Position numbers and translations under genes: made by a program. A stretch of 57,829 nucleotides of DNA, taken from Acidimicrobiaceae bacterium (GTDB lineage: Bacteria; Actinomycetota; Acidimicrobiia; Acidimicrobiales; RAAP-2). Position 1 is the stretch's first letter. Every line of letters starts with the position of its first letter. This document shows, in pieces, positions 8,641 to 17,145 of this stretch. The stretch spans positions 78,600 to 136,428 of the forward strand of contig PMOQ01000015.1 in the NCBI GenBank assembly GCA_003161255.1, written 5' to 3'. Under the pieces are notes generated by a model. That model did no database searches and had not been told where the DNA came from. It was given only the letters and a program-made list of their open reading frames with translations.

Positions 8641-8658
8641 AATTACCGTTTGGTAATT
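8641..8658. promoter_or_regulatory. Palindromic operator candidate upstream of the acyl-CoA dehydrogenase gene
   Basis: AATTACCGTTTGGTAATT is a perfect palindrome of two 7-nt arms around GTTT, set in an AT-rich patch 60 nt before the acyl-CoA dehydrogenase start and 30 nt after the cold-shock gene. The TACC-N4-GGTA core resembles operators of TetR-type lipid regulators, and a TetR gene lies about 2 kb downstream. As a terminator it would be weak, because the stem is AT-rich and lacks a proper T-run. Confidence 0.4.
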
Positions 8659-8718
8659 TCCCCGTGAAGTTCTTGCCCGCGCGCGGCCGTTTCTCAGCGC
8701 GCGAGAAGGGGGTACGGG

Positions 8719-9942
8719 GTGACCGGAGCAACAGGGTTTTCGCTGCAGCCGGGCGAGGACCAACTCGCGGTGGCCCAATGGGCCCACGAGTTCGCCGAAC
8801 GGGTCATTCGCCCCGCCGCTCACGAGTGGGACGAACGCGAAGAGACGCCGTGGCCGATCATCGAAGAGGCGGCCAAGGTCGGCCTGTACAGCCTCGATTT
8901 CATCGCCAACACGGCGCTCGACCAGACCGGACTCCAGTTGGCCATGGTGTCCGAGGAGCTGTGCTGGGGCGACGCGGGCATCGCCCTGTCGATCCTCGGC
9001 ACCGCCCTCGCGGTGTCGGCGATCTTCCAGAGCGGAACACCCGAGCAGCAGGGCGAGTGGCTGCCCCAGTGCTACGGCACCCCGGGCGACCTGAAGATGG
9101 CCGCATTCGGGGTATCCGAGGCCGATGCCGGCTCGGACGTGTCGTCGCTCAAGACGCGGGCCGTCTACGACGAGGCCGCCGACGAGTGGGTGCTCAACGG
9201 CACCAAGACCTGGATCACGAATGGCGGCCTGGCCAACACCCACGTGATCGTGGCCCAGGTCGACCCCGAGCTGACGGCACGCGGGCATGCCGGCTTCATC
9301 GTGCCGGAGGGAACCCGCGGGATCTCCCAGGGCCGCAAGTTCCAGAAGCTCGGGATCCGGGCCTCGCACACCGCCGAGGTCATCCTCGACGACTGCCGGG
9401 TGCCGGGATCGTGTCTGCTGGGTGGCAAGGCCAAGCTGGACGAGAAGCTCGCGCGGGCGCGCGAGGGCGGCCACTCGGCCTCCCAGACCGCCATGGGCAC
9501 ATTCGAGACCTCCCGGCCCTATGTCGCCGCGGAGGCGTTGGGTGTGGCCCGGGCCGCCTACGAGTACGCGCTCGACTACGCCAAGGAGCGCAAGCAGTTC
9601 GGCAGGGCCATCATCGAGAACCAGGCAATCTCCTTCACGCTGGCCGACATGCGGACGCGCCTCGACGCGGCGCGCCTGTTGGTGTGGCGGGCCGCGTGGA
9701 TGGGTCGCAATCGCCAGCCGTACGCGGCGGCCGAGGGCTCGCAGTCCAAGCTGTTCGCGGGGGAGACCGCGGTCTGGATCACCGAACGGGCCGTGCAGAT
9801 CCTCGGTGGGGCCGGTTACGTCCGCGATTCGCCGGTCGAGCGCTGGTTCCGCGACGCCAAGATCTTCACGATCTTCGAGGGGACCTCGGAGATCCAGCGC
9901 TTGGTCATCGCTCGGGCGATCTCCGGGCTCCACCTCGACTGA
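8719..9942 (+). CDS. Acyl-CoA dehydrogenase
   Basis: A 407-residue FAD flavoprotein that oxidises acyl-CoA thioesters to 2-enoyl-CoA and passes electrons to electron-transfer flavoprotein; etfBA occur at about 37-39 kb. Visible motifs are the FAD/substrate-binding AAFGVSEADAGSDVSSLKT and KTWITNGG, the helical ERKQFGRAI, and the C-terminal IFEGTSEIQRLVIARAI, whose EGTSE carries the usual catalytic glutamate position. Chain-length specificity cannot be read. The start is GTG at 8719 with a GA-rich sequence (GAGAAGGGGG) upstream. A palindromic operator candidate precedes the gene. Confidence 0.93.
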   Translation: MTGATGFSLQPGEDQLAVAQWAHEFAERVIRPAAHEWDEREETPWPIIEEAAKVGLYSLDFIANTALDQTGLQLAMVSEELCWGDAGIALSILGTALAVSAIFQSGTPEQQGEWLPQCYGTPGDLKMAAFGVSEADAGSDVSSLKTRAVYDEAADEWVLNGTKTWITNGGLANTHVIVAQVDPELTARGHAGFIVPEGTRGISQGRKFQKLGIRASHTAEVILDDCRVPGSCLLGGKAKLDEKLARAREGGHSASQTAMGTFETSRPYVAAEALGVARAAYEYALDYAKERKQFGRAIIENQAISFTLADMRTRLDAARLLVWRAAWMGRNRQPYAAAEGSQSKLFAGETAVWITERAVQILGGAGYVRDSPVERWFRDAKIFTIFEGTSEIQRLVIARAISGLHLD

Positions 9943-9985
9943 TCGGCTTGACCCCGGCTACGCCGCTCGCGCCTCGGGAACGAGC

Positions 9986-10522
9986 ATGACCATCGAGCCG
10001 GCCCGCATCGTCACGCTCTGCACCGGCAACGCTGCCCGCTCGGTGATGGCGGCGTTCATGCTGGAGTACTGGGGCCCGGAGCTCGGCGTCCCACTCGAGG
10101 TGGTGAGCGCCGGGACCCACGTCGTCGAGGGACAACCCATGGGCATGCGGACCCGGGCGGCACTGGCGTCGGTCCCTGCCATCGCCGACCTCTCGGTGTC
10201 GGGTCACCGGAGCAAGCAGCTCAGCCCCGACCAACTCGCATGGGCGGACCTGGTGGTCGCGATGGAGGCCGACCACGTGCGGTTCGTCCGTCGGCACCAT
10301 CCAGAGGTGGCCGGCCGCTGTGCCACCCTGCGACGACTGTGCCTCGACCTGGCACCCGGAGAGGCGACGCTCGAGCATCGGATCGAAGCGCTCGGGCTCT
10401 CCGACCTCCCGCTCGATCCGAGCGAGGACGTCGCCGATCCGGCCGGTGGCGACGTGGAGGTCTACGTGGCCTGCGCGAACGAGCTGTGGCTTCTGATCGA
10501 GCAACTGACCCGGAGCCTCTGA
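9986..10522 (+). CDS. Low-molecular-weight protein tyrosine phosphatase-like protein
   Basis: A 178-residue protein with the P-loop CTGNAARS (C-x5-R-S) near residue 12, the signature of low-molecular-weight tyrosine phosphatases and arsenate reductases. The C-terminal DPAGGDVEVY supplies the catalytic aspartate (DP motif). It therefore probably dephosphorylates phosphotyrosine or a related phosphoester through a cysteinyl-phosphate intermediate. The ATG at 9986 lies 44 nt after the dehydrogenase gene. Its stop is one base from the stop of the convergent TetR gene. A role in arsenate reduction is less likely because no other ars gene is near. Confidence 0.85.
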   Translation: MTIEPARIVTLCTGNAARSVMAAFMLEYWGPELGVPLEVVSAGTHVVEGQPMGMRTRAALASVPAIADLSVSGHRSKQLSPDQLAWADLVVAMEADHVRFVRRHHPEVAGRCATLRRLCLDLAPGEATLEHRIEALGLSDLPLDPSEDVADPAGGDVEVYVACANELWLLIEQLTRSL

Positions 10523-10523
10523 C

Positions 10524-11213
10524 TCACCCCAGGTCGATCCCCCGCAGCCCCGCCCAGGCGAGCCTCGAGACCCGTTTGGTCATCAGGTGGACGTCGTCGG
10601 GCACGGTGCCCTCGTCATCGTCCACCGTCGTGTCGGGAGGATTGCCGACCGCCTCCCGGCGGGTCTGCTCCACCCAGAACCTGGTACCACCCTCGGCCAT
10701 GCCGATGACGGCATAGGCCAGGAGTCTGCGGTGATCGGGCGGCAGCTCTCGCGGCATGCTCGCCTCGATGACGTCGATCACCGCGGTTTCGACCTGGCGC
10801 ACCGCACTGAAGAGCTCTGGGTCGTCGGGGGCTTGGCGCCCGAAGAGGAGCCGGAACGCGTTCTCGTGGGTCACGATCAGCTCGAAGTACGCCCCGAAGC
10901 CGTTCTCGACCTTCTCGCGGGGTCCGTGGGCCCGCTTGTGCGCGGTGCCGAGCGCCTCGAGCAACTCCGCCGACGTCTGGTGAACGAGCTCGAGATACAG
11001 GGCCCGCTTCGATGCGAAGTGCTGGTACAGCAGGGGCTTCGTGACCCCGGCCGCGTTCGCGATGTCCTCCATGGTCGTGGCCCGGTAGCCGCGTTCGGCG
11101 AACAGCCGTTGGGCCGTCGCCACCAACTGCTCGCGCCGCTGCGTCGCACCGAGCCTGCGCGACCGGGTTCGCGGGCCGGAAGTCTTCGTGGCGGTCCCTG
11201 CGACACCGATCAT
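10524..11213 (-). CDS. TetR-family transcriptional regulator
   Basis: A 229-residue regulator. Residues about 25-75 form the HTH domain, ATQRREQLVATAQRLF followed by GYRATTMEDIANAAGVTKPL and LYQHFASKRALYLELV. The rest is the ligand-binding helical domain, ending with a TetR_C_11-like region. TetR proteins usually repress neighbouring genes until they bind a small molecule. Targets are unknown; the palindrome at 8641-8658 before the acyl-CoA dehydrogenase gene is a candidate. A TAGCCT hexamer lies 9 nt before the ATG, consistent with a leaderless mRNA. Confidence 0.9.
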   Translation of the reverse strand: MIGVAGTATKTSGPRTRSRRLGATQRREQLVATAQRLFAERGYRATTMEDIANAAGVTKPLLYQHFASKRALYLELVHQTSAELLEALGTAHKRAHGPREKVENGFGAYFELIVTHENAFRLLFGRQAPDDPELFSAVRQVETAVIDVIEASMPRELPPDHRRLLAYAVIGMAEGGTRFWVEQTRREAVGNPPDTTVDDDEGTVPDDVHLMTKRVSRLAWAGLRGIDLG

Positions 11214-11291
11214 GGCAATACCAGGCTACCGGGCGCCGGGCCTCGAACGACACTTTCTCGACCCGCCGTCAACCCCAGTAGCGGATGGCCC

Positions 11292-12329
11292 TCAGAAGGC
11301 GACCGGCAGTGTGGAGAGGATCTCGGCCAAGCGCCCGGGCAGCTCTCGGAGCGAGAAATGCGCGTCCGCGACCGACCAGTTGTGGTCGAGCAGGGAGGTG
11401 TCGGGTGCCTCCAACCAACGCTCGAGCCGGTCCGGGTCCTCCAACGGGAACCATTCGAAGCCGAAGGCGGCCAGCTCCCGGGCGACCGGGTACGGGCCGA
11501 TGCACAGGGGTCGACGGTGCACCGCCGACTCGACGGTCGGATTGCCGAAGCCCTCCCAGGTCGACGGCATCAGCACCAGGTCGCAGGCCGCGTACGCGTC
11601 CGCGGCCGAGATGGGCGCACCGCCGCCCGCTGACCCGCGCAGGACGCGATGGGTCGCGCCGTCGATGAGGCGGTCGAGTTCCGGGCCGTACCCGTCCTCG
11701 GCCGGCCCGAGCAGCCAGTAGGTCGCGCCGAGCCGCCCCGAGATCGCCAGGCCGCCGGAGACGTTCTTGCGGGGCAGGGCCCGGGTCGGTTGGAGGAAGA
11801 GCCGCTCGTTCGGTTCGACCCGAAGCGCCGAGCGCGTTCGTTCACGGTCACCCGCCGTCGCGGAGGTGTCGAAGCGGTTGTAGATCGTCGTGGCGTTGAT
11901 GCCGCGCTCGCCGAGCTCGTATCGGCTGAGCTCGTTGATCGTGACGTGACGCCAACCCGGGTCGTCCGGGGGCGGTTCGGTGCCGAGGTTTGGGCGCTGC
12001 CATGACAGGTCGTGGTGGTGCAGGATCGTCGGCCGGCCCGCGCAGGCGCCGGCGACCACCCTCGATGCTCTTGGGTTGAGGGGGAGCGAGCACAGGTTCT
12101 CGACGATCACGACGTCGGCCCCGTCGAGCGCTCGCTCGATCATTTCTGGGTCCGGTGCCACCTCGGGCGTGATCGCGAGGCCGGCCACCAGGTGGTCCAC
12201 CGACCCCTCACCGGCCACGCTGACGACATCGAACCCGAGGTCACCGAGGGCGGCGCACCACTTGGCCGATTCGATGGAGACGCCATCGGTGCCGGACAGG
12301 CGGAACGAGACCACGGCGGCGACGGGCAC
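11292..12329 (-). CDS. Glycosyltransferase, GT4-like
   Basis: A 345-residue GT-B-fold glycosyltransferase. The N-terminal half starts VPVAAVVSFRLSGTDGVSIE, the usual opening of family 4 enzymes that track an acceptor site. The C-terminal half has the nucleotide-sugar site MPSTWEGFGNPTVESAV, with the E-x7-E motif. It probably transfers a sugar to a polysaccharide or glycolipid; donor and acceptor are not identifiable, although the divergent gmd gene makes GDP-sugars. The GTG at 12329 is preferred because TACAGT lies 8 nt before it and the conserved domain starts immediately. The open frame continues to 12428 but into the gmd promoter. Confidence 0.85.
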   Translation of the reverse strand: MPVAAVVSFRLSGTDGVSIESAKWCAALGDLGFDVVSVAGEGSVDHLVAGLAITPEVAPDPEMIERALDGADVVIVENLCSLPLNPRASRVVAGACAGRPTILHHHDLSWQRPNLGTEPPPDDPGWRHVTINELSRYELGERGINATTIYNRFDTSATAGDRERTRSALRVEPNERLFLQPTRALPRKNVSGGLAISGRLGATYWLLGPAEDGYGPELDRLIDGATHRVLRGSAGGGAPISAADAYAACDLVLMPSTWEGFGNPTVESAVHRRPLCIGPYPVARELAAFGFEWFPLEDPDRLERWLEAPDTSLLDHNWSVADAHFSLRELPGRLAEILSTLPVAF

Positions 12330-12407
12330 GAGCGCGCACTGTAGGGCGTCGACGCGTGTCGCCGTGGGTGCCTGGTTTGGCCAGCCGGCCGGGCCGCGGG
12401 GGTGGGC

Positions 12408-12413
12408 TACCGT
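12408..12413 (+). promoter_or_regulatory. Leaderless -10 element of gmd
   Basis: TACCGT ends 8 nt before the ATG of gmd, with no Shine-Dalgarno sequence between. It is identical to the hexamer before cysS and fpg. Confidence 0.5.
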
Positions 12414-12421
12414 GGCCCCCG

Positions 12422-13396
12422 ATGCCAAAGAAGCGGGCCCTCATCACGGGCGTGACGGGCCAAGACGGGTCCTACCTGGCCGAACTTCTCCTTGAGCAGG
12501 ACTACGACGTGGTCGGGATGGTGCGCCGGTCGAGCACGGTGAGCTTCGAGCGGATCGCCCACATCCAGGACAAGATCACGATCGTCAGCGGAGACCTCCT
12601 CGACCAGGCGTCGTTGATCACGATGCTGAGCGAGTTCCGGCCCGACGAGGTGTACAACCTGGCCGCCCAGTCGTTCGTCCAGGCCTCGTGGAGCCAGCCG
12701 GTCCTCACCGGCGACACGACAGCCCTTGCGGTGACGCGCATGCTCGACGCGATCCGGATCATCGACCCCTCGATCCGGTTCTACCAAGCCAGCTCGTCAG
12801 AGATGTTCGGGAAGGTCCAAGAGGTCCCCCAGCGCGAGAGCACCCCGTTTTACCCACGGAGCCCGTACGGGGTAGCCAAGGTTTACGGCCACTGGATCAC
12901 GGTGAACTACCGGGAGAGCTATGGGCTGCACGCGACGTCGGGGATCTTGTTCAACCACGAGTCACCACGCCGCGGGCTCGAGTTCGCGCCGCGCAAGATC
13001 TCGCACGGGGTGGCGAGGATCAAGGCCGGGCTCACGACCGAACTCCGCATGGGCGACCTCGACCCCCAGCGCGACTGGGGATACGCGGCCGACTACGTGC
13101 GGGCGATGTGGATGATGGTCCAGCAGGACACGCCGACCGACTACGTGGTGGCGTCGGGCGAGACCCACTCGGTCAGGGAGCTGTGTGAGAACGCGTTCGG
13201 CGTCGCCGGCCTCAACTGGGAGGACCACGTCGTCGTCGACGAGCAGTTCATGCGTCCCGCCGAGGTCGATCTGCTGGTCGGCGACCCGTCCCGGATCACG
13301 GCGGAGCTCGGGTGGAAGCGTGAGGTCGATTTCCCCTCGCTCGTCGAGATGATGGTGGAGGCCGACATCGAGTTGGTCCGGAACCAGCTGCGCTGA
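12422..13396 (+). CDS. gmd: GDP-mannose 4,6-dehydratase
   Basis: A 324-residue extended short-chain dehydrogenase that turns GDP-mannose into GDP-4-keto-6-deoxymannose, the first step to GDP-fucose, GDP-rhamnose and related sugars. It shows the NADP-binding ALITGVTGQDGSYLAELLL, the catalytic SSSEMFGKVQEVPQRE, the YxxxK motif in SPYGVAKVYGHW, and the Gmd signature FNHESPRRG. The following DPQRDWGYAADYVRAMW is also typical. The start ATG 12422 follows the TACCGT hexamer. The next enzyme of a deoxysugar pathway is not in the window; the neighbouring glycosyltransferase may use the product. Confidence 0.93.
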   Translation: MPKKRALITGVTGQDGSYLAELLLEQDYDVVGMVRRSSTVSFERIAHIQDKITIVSGDLLDQASLITMLSEFRPDEVYNLAAQSFVQASWSQPVLTGDTTALAVTRMLDAIRIIDPSIRFYQASSSEMFGKVQEVPQRESTPFYPRSPYGVAKVYGHWITVNYRESYGLHATSGILFNHESPRRGLEFAPRKISHGVARIKAGLTTELRMGDLDPQRDWGYAADYVRAMWMMVQQDTPTDYVVASGETHSVRELCENAFGVAGLNWEDHVVVDEQFMRPAEVDLLVGDPSRITAELGWKREVDFPSLVEMMVEADIELVRNQLR

Positions 13397-13418
13397 GCAC
13401 ACCGGTCGGGGGGTGCCG

Positions 13419-14231
13419 ATGACGGCCGCTGTTACCGCGAGCCCCCTTGGCGTCCTGGTCGCGTTCGGCGCCGGGATCATCTCGTTCCTCTCGCCCTGCG
13501 TGTTGCCGCTCGTCCCCGGCTACGTGTCCATGGTTTCGGGGTTCTCCGCGGCCGAGCTCGAACGAGCCCCCGGGTCGGCCGGGGTGCCGCTCGGCCGGTT
13601 GGTCCGGGACATCGCCCTGTTCGTGGCCGGCTTCACCGTGGTCTTCGTCGCCCTCGGGGCGGCGGCGTCGGGCGTCGGGCACCTGCTCGGCGGCCACAAG
13701 CGGGATCTGACCGTCGCCGCGGGCGGGGTGGTCATCGTCCTCGGGGCAGTCCTGCTGGCGGGTTCCCTGCCGGCGGCGGTCTGGGCCCGCGTGGGGCCCG
13801 CGACGCGCTCGTTCGCCGGAGGTTTCATGGCCGAGCGGCGGGTGCACGTCCACCCGGGAGCGCTGGGGGCCTACGCGGCACCGATCATGGGGATGGCGTT
13901 CGGGTTCGCGTGGACGCCGTGCATCGGACCGGTGCTCGGGGCGGTCACCGCACTGGCCGCCTCGAAGGCCACCCTCGGCGGCGGGGTCCTGCTCCTGTTC
14001 GCCTATTCGCTCGGGCTCGGGGTGCCGTTCGTCCTGACCGGCCTCGCCTTCGGGAGGCTGACCGCCTTGTACGCCCGGGCCCGCCGGGGCCTGCGGGTGG
14101 TGCACCTGGTCGGTGGGGCGATCCTGGTGGCCTTCGGCGTCCTCCTCGTGACCAATCAGCTCGGATGGCTGGCCAGCGAGATGCAGCAGGTCATGCGCCA
14201 CATCGGCCTCGGCAGGCTGACGACCAGCTGA
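13419..14231 (+). CDS. ccdA: Thiol-disulfide transporter CcdA
   Basis: A 270-residue membrane protein with about six transmembrane segments that carries reducing equivalents from cytoplasmic thioredoxin to extracytoplasmic thioredoxin-like proteins. The redox pair is visible as ISFLSPCVLPLVPGY (C27) and FAWTPCIGPVLGAV (about C166). It opens the cytochrome c maturation operon, where it would keep CcmG and apocytochrome cysteines reduced. ATG 13419 is used; a GTG two codons earlier is possible. It lies 22 nt after gmd, but the functional link is with the ccm genes downstream. Confidence 0.92.
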   Translation: MTAAVTASPLGVLVAFGAGIISFLSPCVLPLVPGYVSMVSGFSAAELERAPGSAGVPLGRLVRDIALFVAGFTVVFVALGAAASGVGHLLGGHKRDLTVAAGGVVIVLGAVLLAGSLPAAVWARVGPATRSFAGGFMAERRVHVHPGALGAYAAPIMGMAFGFAWTPCIGPVLGAVTALAASKATLGGGVLLLFAYSLGLGVPFVLTGLAFGRLTALYARARRGLRVVHLVGGAILVAFGVLLVTNQLGWLASEMQQVMRHIGLGRLTTS

Positions 14232-14284
14232 CGCCTCCGCCCCCTTCGGGCGCGCTTGGCCCCGCCGGCCGATCCGCTCGTAGC

Positions 14285-15001
14285 ATGGCGCCAATCCCCA
14301 TGGATCCCGTCGTACTTCTCCGGGGCGCGGTGGCGCTCACCGGCCGTTTCCCCGCCCTTTCGGGGGTCGACCTCTCGGTCGCTGCGGGGGAGGTCGTGTC
14401 GGTCGTCGGCGCCAACGGTGCCGGGAAGACCACCCTGCTGCGGGTGTGCGCCGGCCTGGTGCCGGTGAGCTCGGGCGAGGCCACCGTGCTCGGCGTCGAC
14501 CTGCGGGCCGACCCGCCGGCGGTGCGGCGACGGGTCGGGCTCCTCGGCCATGCGCCCAGCCTGTACGACGAGCTGACCGCGGCCGAGAACGTCCGGTTCG
14601 CGCTGCGGGCGGCCGGGCTCGGTGCCGATGGGGCCGCCCCGGCCCTCGCGCGGGTCGGGATCACGGGCCGCCTCGCCAAGACCGTCGCCGGCGGGCTGTC
14701 GGCGGGCCAGCGCCGCCGGGTCGCACTGTCGGTGCTCGTCGCCCGGGCCCCGGAGCTGTGGCTGCTCGACGAGCCCCATGCGGGACTCGACGCGGGGGCG
14801 CGGGACCTCCTCTCCGACCTGGTCACCGAGGCGGTGCGATCCGGCGCCTCGGTGATGTTTTCGTCGCACGAGTCCGAGATCGCGGCGGCGATGTCGGACC
14901 GCCGGGTGACCATGTCGGGCGGCCGGGTGGCCGACGTCACTTCGGGCGGCCGCCGGGCCAAGCTTGCCGCGGTGGGCGAGGGCGGCAGTCATGTGGCGTG
15001 A
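14285..15001 (+). CDS. ccmA: Cytochrome c maturation ABC ATPase CcmA
   Basis: A 238-residue ABC ATPase with Walker A GANGAGKTT, the signature LSAGQRRRVALS, Walker B LWLLDEPHAGLD and a switch histidine in FSSHESE. With CcmB it forms the ATP-driven complex that releases holo-CcmE, charged with heme, from CcmC. The identification rests on the family plus the strict ccmA-ccmB-ccmC order. The start is ATG 14285 or ATG 14300, 15 nt apart and in the same frame. Its 3' end overlaps ccmB by 11 nt. Confidence 0.9.
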   Translation: MAPIPMDPVVLLRGAVALTGRFPALSGVDLSVAAGEVVSVVGANGAGKTTLLRVCAGLVPVSSGEATVLGVDLRADPPAVRRRVGLLGHAPSLYDELTAAENVRFALRAAGLGADGAAPALARVGITGRLAKTVAGGLSAGQRRRVALSVLVARAPELWLLDEPHAGLDAGARDLLSDLVTEAVRSGASVMFSSHESEIAAAMSDRRVTMSGGRVADVTSGGRRAKLAAVGEGGSHVA

Positions 15002-15659
15002 CGCGCTCCTCGTCGCAGGCAAGGACCTCCGGATCGAGCTCCGGTCCCGCGTCGCGCTGTGGCAGGTGCTCCCCGTCGCAGTCCTGTCGTTGGTGCTCTA
15101 TGCGTTCGCCCTCGGTCCGGCGAGACACACCCTGGCCGCCGCCGCACCCGGGCTGTTCTGGTTGGCAGTGCTCTTCTCGACGGTGCTCGCGACCCAGCGG
15201 AGCTTCGCCATCGAGTCGGGCGAGGGGACGCGAGATGGGCTTCGGGTCTCGGGCATCGACCCGGCCGGGGTGTTCCTCGGCAAGGCGGCCGCGGTCGCGG
15301 CCGAGCTGGCGGTCCTCCAGGTCGTGCTGTGGGCGGCCATGACGCTGCTCTTCGGCGTGCACGTCCACACCGCGTGGTTGGCCATCGTGGCGTCGTTCCT
15401 GGCAACGATCGGACTGGCCACGGCCGGCACGCTCTACGGCGCGCTCTCGGCCGGGCTCCGGGTGCGCGAGACGCTCCTGCCCCTGCTCGTCCTGCCGGTG
15501 CTGGCGCCGGTGCTCTTGGCCGCGTCGAGGGCCTGGTCCGGTGCGCTCACCGGGCCGGTGTCGAGTGGGGAGTCGTGGCTCCGGATCCTCGGCCCGTTCG
15601 CGGCGGTGTACCTGGTCGTCGGGATCGTCCTCTACGGGCCCCTCTTGGAGACCGCATGA
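14991..15659 (+). CDS. ccmB: Cytochrome c maturation ABC permease CcmB
   Basis: A 222-residue membrane protein with six hydrophobic segments. MWRDALLVAGKDLRIELRSR is the usual CcmB N-terminus and ATQRSFAIESGEGTRDGL is the conserved loop that meets the ATPase. It forms the CcmAB complex that frees heme-loaded CcmE. The ATG at 14991 lies inside the end of ccmA, and its TGA overlaps the ATG of ccmC (ATGA), which points to translational coupling. Confidence 0.9.
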   Translation: MWRDALLVAGKDLRIELRSRVALWQVLPVAVLSLVLYAFALGPARHTLAAAAPGLFWLAVLFSTVLATQRSFAIESGEGTRDGLRVSGIDPAGVFLGKAAAVAAELAVLQVVLWAAMTLLFGVHVHTAWLAIVASFLATIGLATAGTLYGALSAGLRVRETLLPLLVLPVLAPVLLAASRAWSGALTGPVSSGESWLRILGPFAAVYLVVGIVLYGPLLETA

Positions 15660-16489
15660 GCATCTCGGAGAAGACCGCCGCGGTCGTCCGTCGACCGCGG
15701 TGGCTACGCGTCGTCGGCGCGCTCGCGCTGGTCTCGACGGCGGCGACGGTCTGGCTCGGCCTCTGGGTGACCCCGCCCGACGCGGTCCAAAAGAACCTGG
15801 TCCGACTGGTCTACCTGCACCCGCCCATCGCATGGGTGGCGCTGTATCTCGCCTTCGGGCTGTCCGCCCTCGCGAGCCTCCTGTATCTCTGGCGGCGCAC
15901 CCGCTCGATGTTCTGGGACCGCCTCGCCGCCTCGTCGGTCGAGGTCGGTGTCGTGTTCAACGCGCTCACCCTTGCCACCGGGATGATCTGGGGTCGGCCG
16001 ACCTGGGGGGTCTGGTGGACCTGGGACGCCCGCCTCACCTCGACGGCCCTTCTGTTGGTGCTGTTCCTCGGCTACCTCGCCCTGCGCCGCGTGCCGGCCG
16101 ATCCCGAGGTGCGGGCGCGGCGTTGTGCCGTCGCCGCGCTCGTCGCGTTCGTCGACGTGCCGATCGTCCACTTCTCGGTGATCTGGTGGCAGACCCTCCA
16201 CCAGGGTGCGACGGTGCTCAACGCCAACCTCAGCCCGACCATCCACGGGTCGATGGCCTGGACGCTCCTGCTCGGGTTCATCGCGCTGACGCTCGTGTTC
16301 GTCTGGATGGTGGGGGTGCGCTACCAGATCGAGGTCCTGGCCGACCGCACGGGGGCGGAACGCCTGGAGGTGTCCCTCGCCGAACGTTGGGCCGAGGGCG
16401 AGCTCGAATCGCCCTCGGCCGGCGGGAACGGGCACGGCAACGGCACCACCGGCTCGCCGGTGCGCCCGCCGACCAGGGTGGGCCAGTGA
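15656..16489 (+). CDS. ccmC: Heme handling protein CcmC
   Basis: A 277-residue member of the heme handling protein family with six transmembrane segments. The periplasmic tryptophan-rich WWD motif is TWGVWWTWDARLTS, and the two heme-ligand histidines lie in YLHPPIAW and TIHGSMAW. CcmC takes heme and attaches it to CcmE. About 70 C-terminal residues after the last membrane segment form an extension that ends in a Gly/Asn/His-rich stretch, GGNGHGNGTTG, not usual for the family. The start overlaps the ccmB stop, and the stop overlaps the next gene as GTGA. Confidence 0.93.
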   Translation: MSISEKTAAVVRRPRWLRVVGALALVSTAATVWLGLWVTPPDAVQKNLVRLVYLHPPIAWVALYLAFGLSALASLLYLWRRTRSMFWDRLAASSVEVGVVFNALTLATGMIWGRPTWGVWWTWDARLTSTALLLVLFLGYLALRRVPADPEVRARRCAVAALVAFVDVPIVHFSVIWWQTLHQGATVLNANLSPTIHGSMAWTLLLGFIALTLVFVWMVGVRYQIEVLADRTGAERLEVSLAERWAEGELESPSAGGNGHGNGTTGSPVRPPTRVGQ

Positions 16490-16650
16490 GCTACGTCGAC
16501 GCCGGCTATTCGATCGGCCTGGGGGTGCTGTTCCTCTACGCGGTCGGCCTGTTCCTCCGCCGCCGCAGCCTCGAGCGCGCCGTCGAGCTGTCGCCCCCGC
16601 CCGGACCAATCCAAGGGCCGACGGAGACCGGCTCCGCGAGCGGGCCGTGA
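16486..16650 (+). CDS. ccmD: Small single-span membrane protein, CcmD-like
   Basis: A 54-residue protein with an aromatic N-terminus (VSYVDAGYSIGLG), one transmembrane helix (VLFLYAVGLF) followed at once by the basic cluster LRRRSLER, and a proline-rich tail. Size, topology and position between ccmC and ccmE match CcmD, which helps release holo-CcmE from CcmC. CcmD sequences are poorly conserved, so the call rests on context. The GTG overlaps the ccmC stop (GTGA) and its own stop overlaps the ccmE GTG in the same way. Confidence 0.7.
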   Translation: MSYVDAGYSIGLGVLFLYAVGLFLRRRSLERAVELSPPPGPIQGPTETGSASGP

Positions 16651-17129
16651 CCGACGCGTCGACGATCGAGCGACCCCTTCCTCCCCAGGGGTCGCCGACC
16701 AGGCGGCGCACCAGACGACGGCTGTGGTTCGTGGCCGCAGTGCTGGTCGGCGCGCTGGTGTTCCTGCTGGTCGAGGGGCTCGGAAGCTCGCTCGACTACT
16801 TCGACACGGTCGACCAGGCGCTGGCCCACCGGGCGACACTCGGGACGTCCACGTTCCGGTTGGAGGGGGTGGTGGTGCCGGGCACCATCCGCCGCACCGC
16901 CGTCGGGACCAACTTCACCGTCTCGGAGGGCGTCGACCAGGTGGCGGTGCACAACGTGGGCTCGCCACCCGAATTGTTCCAGCAGGACATCCCGGTCGTC
17001 GTGGTCGGGCACTTCGCCGGGGTGGGCTCCGAGCTCTTCTTGTCCAACCAGATCATGGTGAAGCACTCGGCCGACTACATCGCCGCTCACCCCGGTCGGG
17101 TGAAGGCGCCCAACGGCTCGGTCCGATGA
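16647..17129 (+). CDS. ccmE: Heme chaperone CcmE
   Basis: A 160-residue membrane-anchored OB-fold protein. A basic N-terminus (TRRRTRRR) leads into one transmembrane helix at residues 26-42. The extracytoplasmic domain ends with MVKHSADYIAAHPG, in which H140 and Y144 form the H-x3-Y motif that binds heme covalently. The histidine form, not the cysteine variant of some archaea and Desulfovibrio, is present. CcmE carries heme from CcmC to the CcmF ligase. The start is the GTG of a GTGA junction. Confidence 0.93.
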   Translation: MTDASTIERPLPPQGSPTRRRTRRRLWFVAAVLVGALVFLLVEGLGSSLDYFDTVDQALAHRATLGTSTFRLEGVVVPGTIRRTAVGTNFTVSEGVDQVAVHNVGSPPELFQQDIPVVVVGHFAGVGSELFLSNQIMVKHSADYIAAHPGRVKAPNGSVR

Positions 17130-17145
17130 CCGGCCGAAGATCCAC

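Noticed and set aside
7669-9933. A 754-codon open frame antisense to cysS, the cold-shock gene and the acyl-CoA dehydrogenase gene
   Set aside because: It spans three well-supported genes on the opposite strand and has no recognisable domain.
9986-10522. Arsenate reductase (ArsC) as the identity of the phosphatase-like gene
   Set aside because: The fold is shared, but the DP motif and lack of any other ars gene favour a tyrosine phosphatase; the later ArsA-like pair is of the Get3 type.
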